A DNA stretch of 64,000 nt from Mariannaea sp. PMI_226 (lineage: Eukaryota > Ascomycota > Sordariomycetes > Hypocreales > Nectriaceae). The notes beneath the pieces are model-generated. The model was not told the origin of the DNA. It searched no databases and saw only the letters and a program-made list of their open reading frames with translations. Shown here piece by piece: positions 33,928 to 46,970 of this stretch (position 1 is its first letter; the number at the start of each line of letters is the position of its first letter). Where the stretch lies: assembly GCA_024336345.1 (NCBI GenBank), contig JANFOG010000002.1:4340001-4404000 (forward strand), read 5' to 3'. Made by a program: the position numbers and the translations under genes.

Positions 33928-34859
33928 TTCCCTCCCCGTTCCTTTCGGAAGACGGCAGGTTGTCAAATTCGATGGTCAGGAGGCACTTGATATGATACCA
34001 CTGCGGCGACGGAGTTTATGGGAGGGTTTTTTTATTCTTTGGGATTCTCGCATGTATAGCTCACTCTTGTGATCAGATAACGGCGAGTCAAGGTTACGGG
34101 CAGTACCAGTATCACGACATATTTCTTCTGGCTAGTATGGCCCCAGGTTTCGAACATGATCATGATGTTCCAATATAAATATTATACGAATGTAAACATG
34201 ACTGCGAAAATAACTTCTTATGAAAGATGAGTGAGCACTGGCAGAAGGGAGCTTGCGAAACACGATGCCACAGCCAAAATTGTTACGGGACTTGTGTCTC
34301 ACGCCAGATGCATTGAAGCGCTTTTCACTTGCACATTCAGCTGCACCCTTATTATTGAATGAAGGTAGCCAGCCATGTGATTTACAATTCATGGATCTCA
34401 TAACCAAGTCATGAAGATTGTATGAATGGCGCAGAGGGCTCACATGCAAATAATAATCAAGTATGTGTGGTACATGAAAAAAAAAAAAAGGAAAAGGTAT
34501 CAATATCCGTGTGCTGGAAACCCAAGATTTCAGCCCAAAATGCGCCGTGATTCAGCAGTCTCATAACTGCAGTTGTTGTTCAAGCCTACCCTACCAGCCT
34601 AAAAGCCCAGGATTTGTTATTTGACATGATGTCCCTCCTTTCACTTTCAGTTTTCGCTCCCAATGTCGATTAAACCGGGAAATATTCGTCATGAGGAGCG
34701 GCGTGGGTAGAGAGGAGGGGTAGTATGTTGTATCGAGAGACGTTTCTCGAGTAGCCTACTAGCCATATTTTGTGTTTTGTTTTTCTGTGGCGCTGGATCG
34801 AACCTACCTATTGCGGTCTGATAGGGGGAGACTGAGAGTGAGCCAAGGTGAGGCGTCGC
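33928..34859. other. Spacer between convergent regulator and membrane-protein gene
   Basis: This contains the 3' regions of two convergent genes. A short A-tract (34479-34491) is present. Minus-strand frames near 34132-34503 show no motif. No gene was recognised. Confidence 0.55.
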
Positions 34860-35356
34860 TTACTTGCGCTTCTTTCTGTAAAGCCGTTAGCATCCTGTAG
34901 CCGGAGACAAGAATACCACTGATCATGGAGCGACTCGATGAGGGCGTGAGATTTAATCGCGAACCTGGACTTTTCTTGTTCCTCGTTACTTGCAGTACCG
35001 AGGTTCCATGCTTTCACAACCCAACTTTGTGTCGAATCGATATAGTTTTCGGTGTTGCGATGCTTGACGCCGACGCGCATGCCATCCTTGGTGAAAACGA
35101 CATTCTTCTTGCCCATGCGCTCCGAAGCTGTCTGTTGGATCTTGGTGACGCTGAGATAGATATGATAGCCGACCCAGGCGAAGACGCCCAGAATGGCGAA
35201 AACGATGATGAGGGGCAGGACCTGGCTATAGATAGGTGTAAGTACTTTATTTATTTATTTTTTGCTTTTTTCGTTGCTTGCAGAGAGACATGCGGGGGGA
35301 GCGCGTCTCGAGGAACTGGATGCGCACCTGATAGTCGACGGTTGTTGTCTGGCCAT
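34860..35356 (-). CDS. Conserved-looking small single-span membrane protein, function unknown
   Basis: Three exons (35356..35328, 35225..34965, 34875..34860) join to 101 residues. A short polar N-terminus (MARQQPSTIS) precedes one strong transmembrane helix (about 12-34, VLPLIIVFAILGVFAWVGYHIYL). The soluble part contains KKNVVFTKDGMRVGVKHRNTEN and YIDSTQSWVVKAWNLG, and the protein ends in basic KSRKKRK. The basic tail resembles a dilysine-type ER-retrieval or phosphoinositide-binding tail (inference). I believe similar proteins occur widely in filamentous ascomycetes, but I know no assigned function. The last exon is only 16 nt; it follows an excellent branch site (GCTAAC) and acceptor, but its donor (GTTCGC) is weak. 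Without it the frame would run into unrelated sequence down to about 34808. Confidence 0.72.
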
Positions 35357-35646
35357 GTTTGCGAATGAGAGAGGTGAGGGAGGGAGAGAGGGACCGCGGT
35401 TACGTGCGACGATGATCTGGGATGGGCCTGGTGTCGATCGCACTGGTGGAGAAGTTGAAAGAAACGTTACGGGTTGTTGCTGAAAGGAAATGATTTGCGA
35501 AGTAATGGAGCCGAATAAAAAAAAAGATTGTAAGATATAACAGGGTTCAAGGAGCGGTAGGAAGGATAAGGAAGAAGATAATGATGTTTATTTGGTAGTG
35601 AGAGGAGGAAGATCAAGAAGGGGATGGAGGAGAAGAAGAACTAAAC

Positions 35647-35670
35647 AAGAAGAAGAAGAAGAAGAAGAAG
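35647..35670. repeat. (GAA)n microsatellite
   Basis: Eight tandem AGA/GAA units lie in the promoter area of the small membrane-protein gene, 0.3 kb upstream of its start. Confidence 0.9.
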
Positions 35671-36449
35671 CAAACCTGCAGGATCAAGGATGTATGTATG
35701 CATGTATGTATTACTGTACGGAGAAGAGATGCAAGGGAAAAAGGGGCCTGCCTGTCATGCATCCACACCCTTTAAACATCCATGATCCAACCCATCTCGA
35801 CTGGATGTTTGCGCATGCGACTTTTTTTTAATGGAGGGTCTGTTAGACTAAAGTGCTGTGCTCGCGGCAACATAATTACGTACCTCACCTACAGTAAGGC
35901 ACCTAGTACGCATGTAGTACAGCAATTCGGCGCAGTCATGCAGCCCCGTTCCACGACGTGCATGTACCGTCTTACTCGTGTGTCCGTCCAATCTCATAAC
36001 AGATACTACCTTAGCCTCGTCTGTTCTCTGCATATTCACGGGAAGAAAAAAAAAAAAAAAAAGAGTCAGAGAGAGGGAACCTTGGTTTCTGTTTGCGTTG
36101 CCACACCCCCACCCCCCATAACCTCACCTCAGCTCCATAATAGGTTGCAGCACGGGCTTGTCAAGTCTCCTCCCCCCCTCTCGTCTCTCCCTCTCTCTCG
36201 TGCAGTGGTTCAGCTGGAGACTCCTTTAATACCGGTAATGCAGACTCGTTTTTGGGCTGATACCCACCTGTAACTTAGCGGGCGGAGGTCCTGTGAATGG
36301 TGCAATGGGGTCATTAGACACAGCCCCTGGTCGAAACAATGTTCTCCAGTCTCCGAGCTTATGAACTCCGTCAATGGTGCGGCCGCCTCTTTTTTTTTTC
36401 TCCTTCCGCGGGGACTTAGGTTGGGAATACGAGTAGAGCATACTTACAT

Positions 36450-36520
36450 AGTATGGATATGGATGGATCGATGGATCAAGGATTGATGGATCAAGGATTT
36501 ACGGATACATGGATGCATGG
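36450..36520. repeat. Imperfect ATGGATC-type repeat
   Basis: ATGGAT-containing units recur with small changes (GGATCGATGGATCAAGGATT repeated once more with variation). This is simple-sequence DNA, not coding, although it happens to read as a Met/Asp-rich frame. Confidence 0.7.
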
Positions 36521-38427
36521 ACGATCAATAAACTTAGCCAGCTCCGGCCCGCGATGGTACGGGTGCAGAGACGTGCTTGGCGAGATCATCTTCGTGCTAT
36601 TGATTGAATGCGTGGCAGCCCATACTTTCAATACTGGTCGGACGAAAGTAACCAAACGTCGTTTTATCAACGTCAAAGCGTGTCCTGAAAGATCGCTATT
36701 GTCGAAATGAGGCTTACAGAACTGCAGCCCGTACTACCCCAGGCTAATAAACAGGGAAGCCTGTGGCGCATCGTTTCATCTCCTGTCATCCCCATACTTG
36801 TCAGCTAATTACCTTGAGGGTCGATGGTTGAATACGAAGTAACTTACAGATGATCTCCAAATGTACCTTGCCCTCAAATAGTGTTCTATAAGTTGATTAC
36901 TACCTCTATTAATGACTGTACTCAAGGTATGCAGGCTTCGCAAGAGGAAATCAGGGCAAAGGTAAATAAATTCCTTTATTCAACTCTGTGCGAGACCAAA
37001 ATGAACTGTCGAACTATGTAATACAGCTTATTCCCACAGCACCACACAGTATGCTTACATTCCATTCCTCTCCCCTTTCCTTATGTGAGCCCTAGCATCC
37101 CGGGTTGCCTCCATTGAGGGAACGCTCGCGCAACTTCTAGCCCCCCTATATGCCCTCATAAGGTCTTGCGTTTGGCCACACCACCAGAAACTCGGGAACT
37201 CATTGGCTTCTGTCAGTTTAGGTTTTGCGGGGTGGCCGCAGTCAGGTACAACGCCAATAGTTCATCTCTTTGAGAAGAGGAGAGACCAAAAAAAATAAAA
37301 TTGACAAGGAACCGGGCCTTTTAACTCGGTGTTGGGCTTGCGACTAAGTGCCGCGACTCAGCCTTGCGACAGGTGGTGGCTTGACTTTGAACAAGCCATC
37401 CCGCCCTCTACATGCCGGATTCAGCTGGTGCTGACTAACCTACATCCTTCGGGTACCTAGGCACTTGCTCAAGCAGGTACGTAAAGATCTCTGTAGTTTG
37501 ACTTGAGCTTTTGGCGCTCATTGACACGTGCAGATTCAAACGTCGTCCAAACTAAGCAATTGAATTGGACGATTCTTGACGAAAGACACAAATTTCTTCC
37601 CAAACCATGATTAGTATACATTCAAAGGAATGAAGTTACGACGAAGATGTAGTCATGTTTAGTTCAAGCTCCAGCTCAAGTGGTAAAATGAAAAACCAGC
37701 AAAAAGTCCACAAGTTTACAACAACCTCCCACTCTCCCCAAGCGTACAGATAACATGATGTTACGTGGTTCATCAGCCACAGATACGTAGTTCTGCAGGC
37801 TCCAGAAGGTAGGTACCTACCCCGCCACTCTGGCCACAACAAGCTCCAACGTCAGTGTTAAGAGAGGTATCTCAGCTTCCATCCCACTCTTGGGCGTCAA
37901 GAAAGAAAAAAAAATTGCATGTACATACACTCTCGCTTCACGACCTACCTTGTCATCTAGAACACATTATGGACTACTAATAATATTCTACTTTCCAATT
38001 ATGGATTTTTTTTTCAAGCCTGTTCAGTTGGCTCCCCAGGTCCTTTGTAACTTAACAGGAAGCAAGAAGCAATTATCAGCCCCGCCTTCGATGGCCGTGG
38101 CAAGGACACATGTGGCGGTGCTAATCTGGGAAAAGGCCAGACTGCAACCCGCCCACCAGCATCGAGTTCCAGCCTCTAAGCTCGACGTCGACCGCCCAGC
38201 ACTTTTCAACCTTCTCAGTCAGGTCCAACTTCCACGAGGTCTTGACCTGGGACTCGGACACGGTGTCAACCATTTCCCTCTCACCCATCGGTCCCTAACC
38301 TATATATTGTATAAGGCTCTGTTTCGCCGCAGACCCCCTCTCTTTCACATCTCCGACCAACCTAACGTCCATCCCGTCCCTCATCTCCATCCCTTGGGTG
38401 CGCCGAAGCTCCCAGACCTTTTCCATC

Positions 38428-41400
38428 ATGGCGTCTCCTCAACCGCCGGGCGATAACTATGGCGCCTTCCCCGGTCAGAACTTTGAGCAACCTCAGCAAC
38501 AGTATGATGACCAGGCTGCTGCCCAGCCCCAGGCCGCCGCGCATAAGAAGAAGAAGAGAGGATATGCTGCCCAGGCTTTCGAGGTCGGTAGCGGCGCCAA
38601 TGCCACCGTGGGCGGCCAACCCATCTCTCAAGCTTATGGCACTCCTGCTGCCCAGACCACTCCTGGATATGGAGGTTATCCCGCGCCCGAACCCCAACAA
38701 CCTGCCACCCAAGGCTTCCAGCAGCAATACCCCCAAGGATACGGCGCACAGCAACCGGCAATGCCCCAGGCGCCCGCATATGGCGGTTACCAAGCTCCTG
38801 ATCAGGGATATCCTGCTCCTGGAGTAGGTCAACCTGGACCTGGCGCTCCCAATGTGGGCGGCATCACGCAGGGAATGGGTACCATGAACTTGGGTGGTCA
38901 GGCTCAGCAACCTCAGGCCGCTCAGCCAGCTCGTCCTACTCTTCTGAACCAGCTCCATCCCGTCGATATGTTGGGCCAGGGCTTCAACCCTGCCGAGCTA
39001 GAGCTTCCTCCTCCTCCCGTTATTCTTCCCCCAAACGTAAGCTACTTATAAGTCTGAGACATTCATGGCCAGCTCAACATTTTTTAACATGTTTTCTATA
39101 GACAAGTGTAACCCCCTCTCCTCACGCCAACGCCCCCCCACGATACTTCCGATCCACAATCAACGCGGTGCCAACGACCAATTCCCTCCTGAAAAAGTCC
39201 AAGTTGCCGCTTGCACTCGTCATTCAGCCATATGGCTCGCTCCATGATGATGAGGATCCCGTGCCAGTTGTTCAGGACCAGGTCATCTCTCGCTGCCGAA
39301 GATGTAGGACCTACATCAACCCTTACGTCACCTTTTTGGATCAGGGCCACCGCTGGAGATGTAACATGTGCAACCTCACCAACGATGTTCCCCAGGCCTT
39401 CGATTGGGATGCTGCTGCCCAGCAAAGTGTCGACAGGTGGCAGCGACCCGAACTCAACCACTCCATCGTCGAGTTCGTTGCTCCCCAGGAATACATGGTC
39501 CGACCCCCTCAACCTTTGATCTACCTTTTCTGCTTTGACGTGAGCTATGCGGCTGTCTCGACTGGCCTCCTCGCAACTACTGCCCGGACTATTCTGGATA
39601 GCCTTAACAGGATACCGAATGCCGATCGCCGTACCCGCCTGGGTTTCCTGGCTGTCGATTCCAGCCTCCACTACTTCTCTATTCCCAAGGATGCCGACGA
39701 GAATGGTGAGACCAATATGCTAGTCGTCAGCGATCTCGATGAGCCCTTCCTCCCGATCCCCGCCGATCTCCTGGTCCCCCTATCCGAAAGTCGCCAGAGC
39801 GTCGAGAAGTTCCTCCAGAAGCTCCCTGATATGTTTCAGAACAACCAGAGCAACGGCTCTTGCATGGGGTCCGCTCTTCGTGCCGCTCACAAGCTCATCT
39901 CATCGCTTGGTGGCAAGATTGTGGTCCTCACTGCGTCATTGCCTAACATGGGAGTCGGAAAATTGGAGATGCGAGAGGACAAGAAGCTTCTAGGAACCTC
40001 CAAGGAAGGTGGCCTTCTGCAGACTGCTAACAGTTTCTACAAGAGCTTTGCTGTAGAGTGCTCGAAGAGCCAGGTCTCGGTTGACATGTTCCTGTTCTCG
40101 TCGCAATATCAGGACGTCGCCTCTCTGAGCAACCTTCCACGGTACACTGGTGGTCAAACCTGGTTCTATCCTGGCTGGCACGCTTCGCGACCTGAGGACG
40201 CTCTCAAGTTTGCCTCCGAGTTCAGCGACTACCTATCCTCAGAGATTGGTCTGGAAGCTGTCCTTCGAGTCCGTGCCACAAGTGGTCTGCGCATGAACAC
40301 CTTTTACGGAAACTTCTTCAACCGAAGCTCTGATCTATGTGCCTTCCCGGCTTTCCCTCGCGACCAGTGCTATGTGGTGGAGGTGGCTATCGATGAGAAC
40401 ATCAATAAGAATGTCGTCTGCCTCCAAGCGGCCGTTCTACACACAACCTGCAATGGAGAACGTCGTATCCGTGTCATGACATTGGCTCTCCCTACGACCA
40501 CGAACCTGGCTGACATGTATGCTTCCGCCGATCAGGCAGCTATCACTACCTACTTCAGCCACAAAGCCGTCGAGCGCGCCTTGTCTAGTGGACTGGACGC
40601 CGCACGAGACGCACTGCAAAGCAAGATTACTGAGCTCCTCGTGACCTTCAAGAAGGAGTTGGCTGGAGGCACCATGGGTGGAAGTCTGCAATTCCCTGCC
40701 AATCTCCGTGGCCTCCCTGCTCTTTTCCTTGGCTTGATGAAGAATGTCGGTCTTCGCAAGTCGGCTCAGATTCCTTCAGACATTCGATCTGCGGCTCTGT
40801 GCCTTCTGTCGACCCTACCTGTGCCGCTCCTCATGCGTTACATTTACCCTCGGCTGTACTCACTTCATGACATGCCTGACAATGCTGGAACTCCTGATGC
40901 AGAAACTGGCCAGATTATCCTGCCACCTACCTTGAACCTTGTGTCTCAGAGCCTTGTGCCATACGGTCTTTACCTCATCGACGACGGACAGACCCAGTTC
41001 CTGTGGGTTGGGCGAGATGCCGTACCACAACTTATCCAGGATGTATTTGGAGTGGAGGATCGAACTCAGGTGGCTGTGGGCAAGGGACGAGTACCTGAGC
41101 TGGAGAGCGACTTCAACGAGAGGGTTCGAGCCGTTGTCCAGAAGAGCCGGGATCACAAATCGCTGGGTGTTGGCAGCATCACTGTACCTCATCTGTACAT
41201 CGTGCGGGAAGATGGCGAGCCCAGTCTGAAGCTGTGGGCGCAGACGCTCCTTGTCGAGGACCGCGCAGACCAAAGCATGAGCTTCGCTCAGTGGTTGGGT
41301 GCCATTCGGGAAAAGGTTAGTTAATTACCTAGTCTGAGAAACACACAATTATCGGCGACACCAAAGCTAACCACGGATGGGCGCGTAGGTTGTTCAGTAG
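38428..41400 (+). CDS. SEC24: COPII coat subunit Sec24
   Basis: Three exons (38428..39036, 39102..41315, 41389..41400) give 944 residues. The first 200 are Pro/Gln/Gly-rich and disordered ([17 protein letters not shown]), as in Sec24 proteins. The core follows: [13 protein letters not shown], the zinc finger C268-x2-C271..C290-x2-C293 ([17 protein letters not shown]), the trunk ([18 protein letters not shown]), beta-sandwich and helical parts, and a gelsolin-like C-terminus ([23 protein letters not shown]). Sec24 pairs with Sec23 on Sar1-GTP at ER exit sites and selects cargo. The last exon is 12 nt (VVQ, stop): intron 41316-41388 has a CTAAC branch site and TAG acceptor. Without it the protein would end KVS at 41324. 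Confidence 0.95.
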
Positions 41401-41993
41401 AGTGGTATGTCTTCGTGAGAGACGTAAAAGCATGGGCCAAGAGGTATCTGTAATATGGCGATGACGTTCCTATTTACGGAGCGGGAGTCGGGGGGGGTTT
41501 GGGGGGAAGGGATGGGGCCGAGTGCCCTACGAAGCAACAGTCGAATGATATCTACTAGAGATGATGGCAATGGCATTTCAAGTCCGTGTATGGATTAGCC
41601 AGCGTTGGTGAGATATTACGTCTTCCGTGTTGGAAATCCCAGACGTTGATACTTTTGGTTTGTGTGTGACAACAACCGTGATAGCATGAAGTAGATGCAT
41701 GCATACATGCATGTATGCAATGTAGGTAGGCAGGCAGTCAGGTGCTGGCACATAATTACTTGTTTATGTTGGACGAATGAAATTCCTACTTTTTTACTTG
41801 GGTTGCATAGTCAGTACCTTGTCACTGACGAGCGTGAATTGAAACAAAGGCACGACATCGTGTCAGGGCCGTGACTCCTGATCCCTTGGGTGGGGTGCTG
41901 TGATATATCTGATACAGGCACCAGGCCAACCAGCTGGATGAGACGAGCCCAGCCCATCCAGATTCCCCCAGGTCAAGGAATCTTTTTGCTTCC

Positions 41994-42025
<32 letters not shown>

Positions 42026-45000
42026 TTCTTCTTTTCTTTTTTGGGAGGGTCCTCTCAGGGTTCAAGGGGCTGTCAACGATCCAATCCCAAGTGTGAAACG
42101 AGGCTGTAATGTCGAGTGGAGAGTGAAACACACGCGTTCGGGTTCGGGACGGGCCAATAAGACGGGGCATTAGGCGCCGGGGCGTATTTTAGATGAGGGG
42201 AGCATCTATTTTTGGGAGTTTTCTTGGTCACGGAATTCAAATTCAAAATATGATTGATGCTTGAGAATGTGTCAGTCGATGAGAAGAGTTTTTTTTTTAT
42301 AAAAAAAAAATATGCTTCGTGCCAAATGTTATGCAGGTAGGTACTTTTGGATGTTTTATGAATGAAGTGCATGAGGCGTAGGAACTTGCACGAAATGAGG
42401 CCGCTTATTGTTGCGGGCTGTCTGATGGTGCAAACGACTAGATGACTGACTCGAGAAGCGATGTTTCCTCAACGGACGAATGCCTTCATCTACGTTCCTG
42501 GTTACAGGAGCATGGTGAAACCCGGGAGGGTTCGACAATGCCCGGGAGTGAAGTGGCACAGGGTGGTATCAGTTCTCTCCCCGTTTGCCAAACTACGGTA
42601 AACTACTGCCACTTAGGTGCCTATCCTCCGCAGCAGGGGGTATCCACGCAGTCCATGGAGTCGCTTCGGTACCTACAGTAGAGTCTCCACCGATAGGTAT
42701 AGGTAGGATATATAGGTAAGATAGGTAGTTTGCAGGTATTACTGGACCCGAAGTTGACAAGCAAAGCGAACTGTATGTATGTACATGAGGCTAAAAGAGG
42801 GAAATAGGTGACAAATACTGGAGTGCAGTGAAACACACTGGAGTTCCCTAGGTACCTCCAGGGCATGCTGAAGTACAGGTCCCAGCAATGATAGAGAGAG
42901 ACGCGCTGGTAAGAATTCGGTAAAGGTCGTAATTATGGTTAGAGTTAGTCTCAAGTCAAGGATTTATATGGAGATGTCATGGCTGAATGTTACAGGTCCC
43001 GGAGTCACGAGGCACTTTATATACCTAGGTGAGGTGGTAGTCTATGGGGATGATTAGTCTTTCTGTAGCCTGAATTGTTGAAACGAATCTAGGAGAGGCG
43101 TTAGCTTCTACTTTCTAGACAGGTTAACCTAAAAAAAAATAAAAGCTTGGATGGAAACGCCAAAAAGTTGCGATTCAAAGAGAACCCCTTTCAGCCTGCT
43201 GGGGCTGGCTGTATAGGCGAGCAGCTACAACCTAGTCGATTAACCCATGAATTTTTATTGACTGGACTGTCTTGGGTACTTCACATGCAAGAACCTCGGC
43301 GCCGCTGGTTTGTCCGAAGACTCCTGAGCTGGGATAATTGATTGCCTTATTGAGTTACTTGTCAACTTGGCTACTCTCATCAGACCGATCAACCCCGATC
43401 ATTGGAGAGGCGCTTGAACCTGCAAACTCTTCTAGTGTATCTAGGTAGCTAATAATGACTCGCTGGAACTAGGCGGACAAACAAGCAAACATTTCTATCC
43501 CCGAACAGCTGCTGCTGTTGCATCCCTCCGGCTTGGTTCGTCTTTCATGGTTCGAGGTCATGGAAAGCATCGAACTGCTCGCCTGCGGCAAAGTCAGGAT
43601 GGATGCCTTCCAGGTCCCCTATCTTACGTGAGGTATGTGCCTTGATTCGCTTTGAATACTGCACTTTGTAGGTAAGGGAGGTAGAGTTACGCAAACACTT
43701 GATCTGTACTTCCAAGGATCACTTCATCGCTTGACCTGCCTGCATCCGCAACTGTACCTGTACCTGTACCTGAGCGCCTCCACCTGGAGACTTGTGCGTC
43801 TCGTCCGTTTCCCTTTCTTTCTTTCGAGACGTTCCGGCCGAGCCATTGATGTTTTCATTCCTCGCCTCATCTAACCTCATCTCACTTCATTTCATTCATT
43901 CATCCATCCATCCATCCTCACCTTTGAAGCTCTGGATTCCTTCGGTAGTTCTCACTCTCACCCCACCATTTGCCACTCCAGATTCATTCCCACCTACTTA
44001 CTTGCCTGACATTCGTCTTCCTTATCAGCCTTTTTTCCTTCCCATCCCCTCTCTTCTCTTCTCTCCAGGTAAGCAGGCTGGTACGAAGCAATTGGTCAGC
44101 TAGGCACTCAGTGGTAAGTTATGTGATAAATGACATTTTCTCCCTCACTTTAATCCCTCCTTGGCAGTGTGATGGTTGTTCATCCACCCCACGAACCCCG
44201 CGGTGGCATCTTCTTTCGTCCGGATAACACATGGTGTAATATAACCACACCAACAATTCACCATTCCCCCAAATCGCACCAGACATTTGCGTACTCGCAT
44301 TCCTCGTGGCGATACCTTAGCCTTATTTCTTTTCCTCTCTTCCTCTCTTTCTCTCTGCCATACTTTAGGCATATGGAGCGGCCCGCGCTGTCCGTCTCCA
44401 GCTCCCCCCCCATCCGTCCCTGTTGGAAGCTCTGTCTCTCACATTCATATCCCTGCTCACATCACACATCCCATCCACATCTTCACAAACCCACCCAAAT
44501 CCCACCACCACCAAAACTCCCCCTGTCCAATCTAGTGAGCTTTTAGCTCCGTCAAGTCGCACCCACCCCGCTGCCTTGCTCATCAGCGACAAGTCGTCGC
44601 AGCCCTCTAGCCGCCCACCCGTATCTTCATCACACTTTTGGCAGTCATCAGGCCAACGACGCCAACAACAGCCAAAGAGTGGCCGGATCATATGAGGGTA
44701 AATTACACGCAAGACTCCAGCTGTCACTCTGTGCCTAATATATCTTATTCCCTTTTCCCCGTCTCGTCATAATTGCATCTCCCTTTCGAGACAGTTTTTT
44801 TTTCCTCCTTCTACTTCTTCCTCCTCCCTCCTTCTCACACAGCTTGTTTCGCTTCCCATGTCCATGCTCCTAATAATTACGACTTTGGCTTTTTATTCAG
44901 ACTGACTCCCCGCTCTTCCGTCATAAACTACAGACCAACTGCCTCCCTATCAGCTATACATTAACACCTCTTCCCCTGCCAGCCTCGTTCGGCTCTTGGT

Positions 45001-45694
45001 CTTCTAGTCAGGATACGGGACCATTTACCAACCACCCCTGTGTTGCGAACCCCTACCGACCGTCCACTGTTCGCCACGCCGACGACTGAAACCTGGGCCA
45101 TTCAGACGACGCTAAGCAAAGCTACCACCACCCAGTCGCATGGTAGCTTAGCTCTCCAACTCCCATCCACCACTCAACCGCCCCCCCTTTGTGCCCCGCG
45201 CGCCGTCCATCTATTTCAAGCACACCCGCCCAACTGGGCCCGAGCAAAGCTACAAAGTCTCACTACTCAGCTCTCCCCCTCGCCTGCCAGCGGCCTCCAT
45301 CACCACCACTTCTCAACATCCATCGATCATTCTCTCCCATCACCATTCCACGGGGGCTGTCAAATAACTCTTTTCCGATTTCACGGATTCCCTGTGTCGG
45401 TCTCTGTCTCTGCCTCTTAATTATTTTCTCCTTTTCGACGAGAATCCGCTGGGTGGACTTCCCGTTCTAATCAAGCAGCTCGTTGCGTCCTTAGTTGGCC
45501 CAAGCCAAACAAAGCACCTCAGGGACGTATTTCCCCTCACTTCTTGCTTTGTCGACCAACATCCCTCGATACCCGCGACTTTTATCCGCTCGACAAATTC
45601 ACCTTTCCAAGCGCCTTGCCATCTCACAAGTCCTATACGACTTTCTTGGACTCTCTGCAACATATTCGCATTTTCTTAGCATTTCCCCGCAATC
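41401..45694. other. 4.3 kb spacer including a long MAP kinase leader
   Basis: Repeats include a palindromic ATGC/ATGT run (41690-41720), CT plus T tract (41994-42027), a dense set of AGGTAGG/AGGTACC words (42610-42870) and CATC/CATT runs (43880-43918). From about 43750 to 45694 the plus strand is strongly pyrimidine-rich and AG-poor, which suggests a long leader or promoter of the kinase. A plausible leader intron may start at GTAAGC near 44070 and end at an AG near 44168. Open frames in this stretch are low-complexity and unconvincing. Confidence 0.5.
41994..42027. repeat. (CT)n followed by T homopolymer
   Basis: About twelve CT dinucleotides run directly into an eleven-base T tract. Simple-sequence DNA about 0.6 kb downstream of SEC24. 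Confidence 0.9.

Positions 45695-46970
<1,276 letters not shown>

Larger units (their letters stand above)
35357..38427. other. 3 kb divergent spacer before SEC24
   Basis: The sequence is repeat-rich: (GAA)n at 35647-35670, ATGT/ATGC runs at 35690-35711, an A homopolymer near 36045-36062 and ATGGATC-type runs at 36450-36520. AGGTACCT lies at 37811. The last 500 bp should be the SEC24 promoter and leader. An open frame at 37890-38456 is leader sequence read in a wrong frame and has no motif. Confidence 0.6.

Noticed and set aside
35592..36273. Open frames through GAA and ATG repeats
   Set aside because: The frames are created by simple repeats; no domain.
36450..36710. 85-codon frame MDMDGSMDQGLMDQG
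   Set aside because: Product of ATGGATC simple repeats, not a gene.
37890..38456. 188-codon frame just before SEC24
   Set aside because: It is leader sequence running out of frame into SEC24; the product lacks any motif.
38362..39671. Minus-strand frames of 198 and 191 codons at SEC24
   Set aside because: Antisense shadows of the Sec24 Pro/Gln-rich and zinc-finger coding sequence.
42500..42560. tRNA-like GGTTCGA box
   Set aside because: No matching A box or cloverleaf could be drawn; no tRNA gene is supported anywhere in the window.
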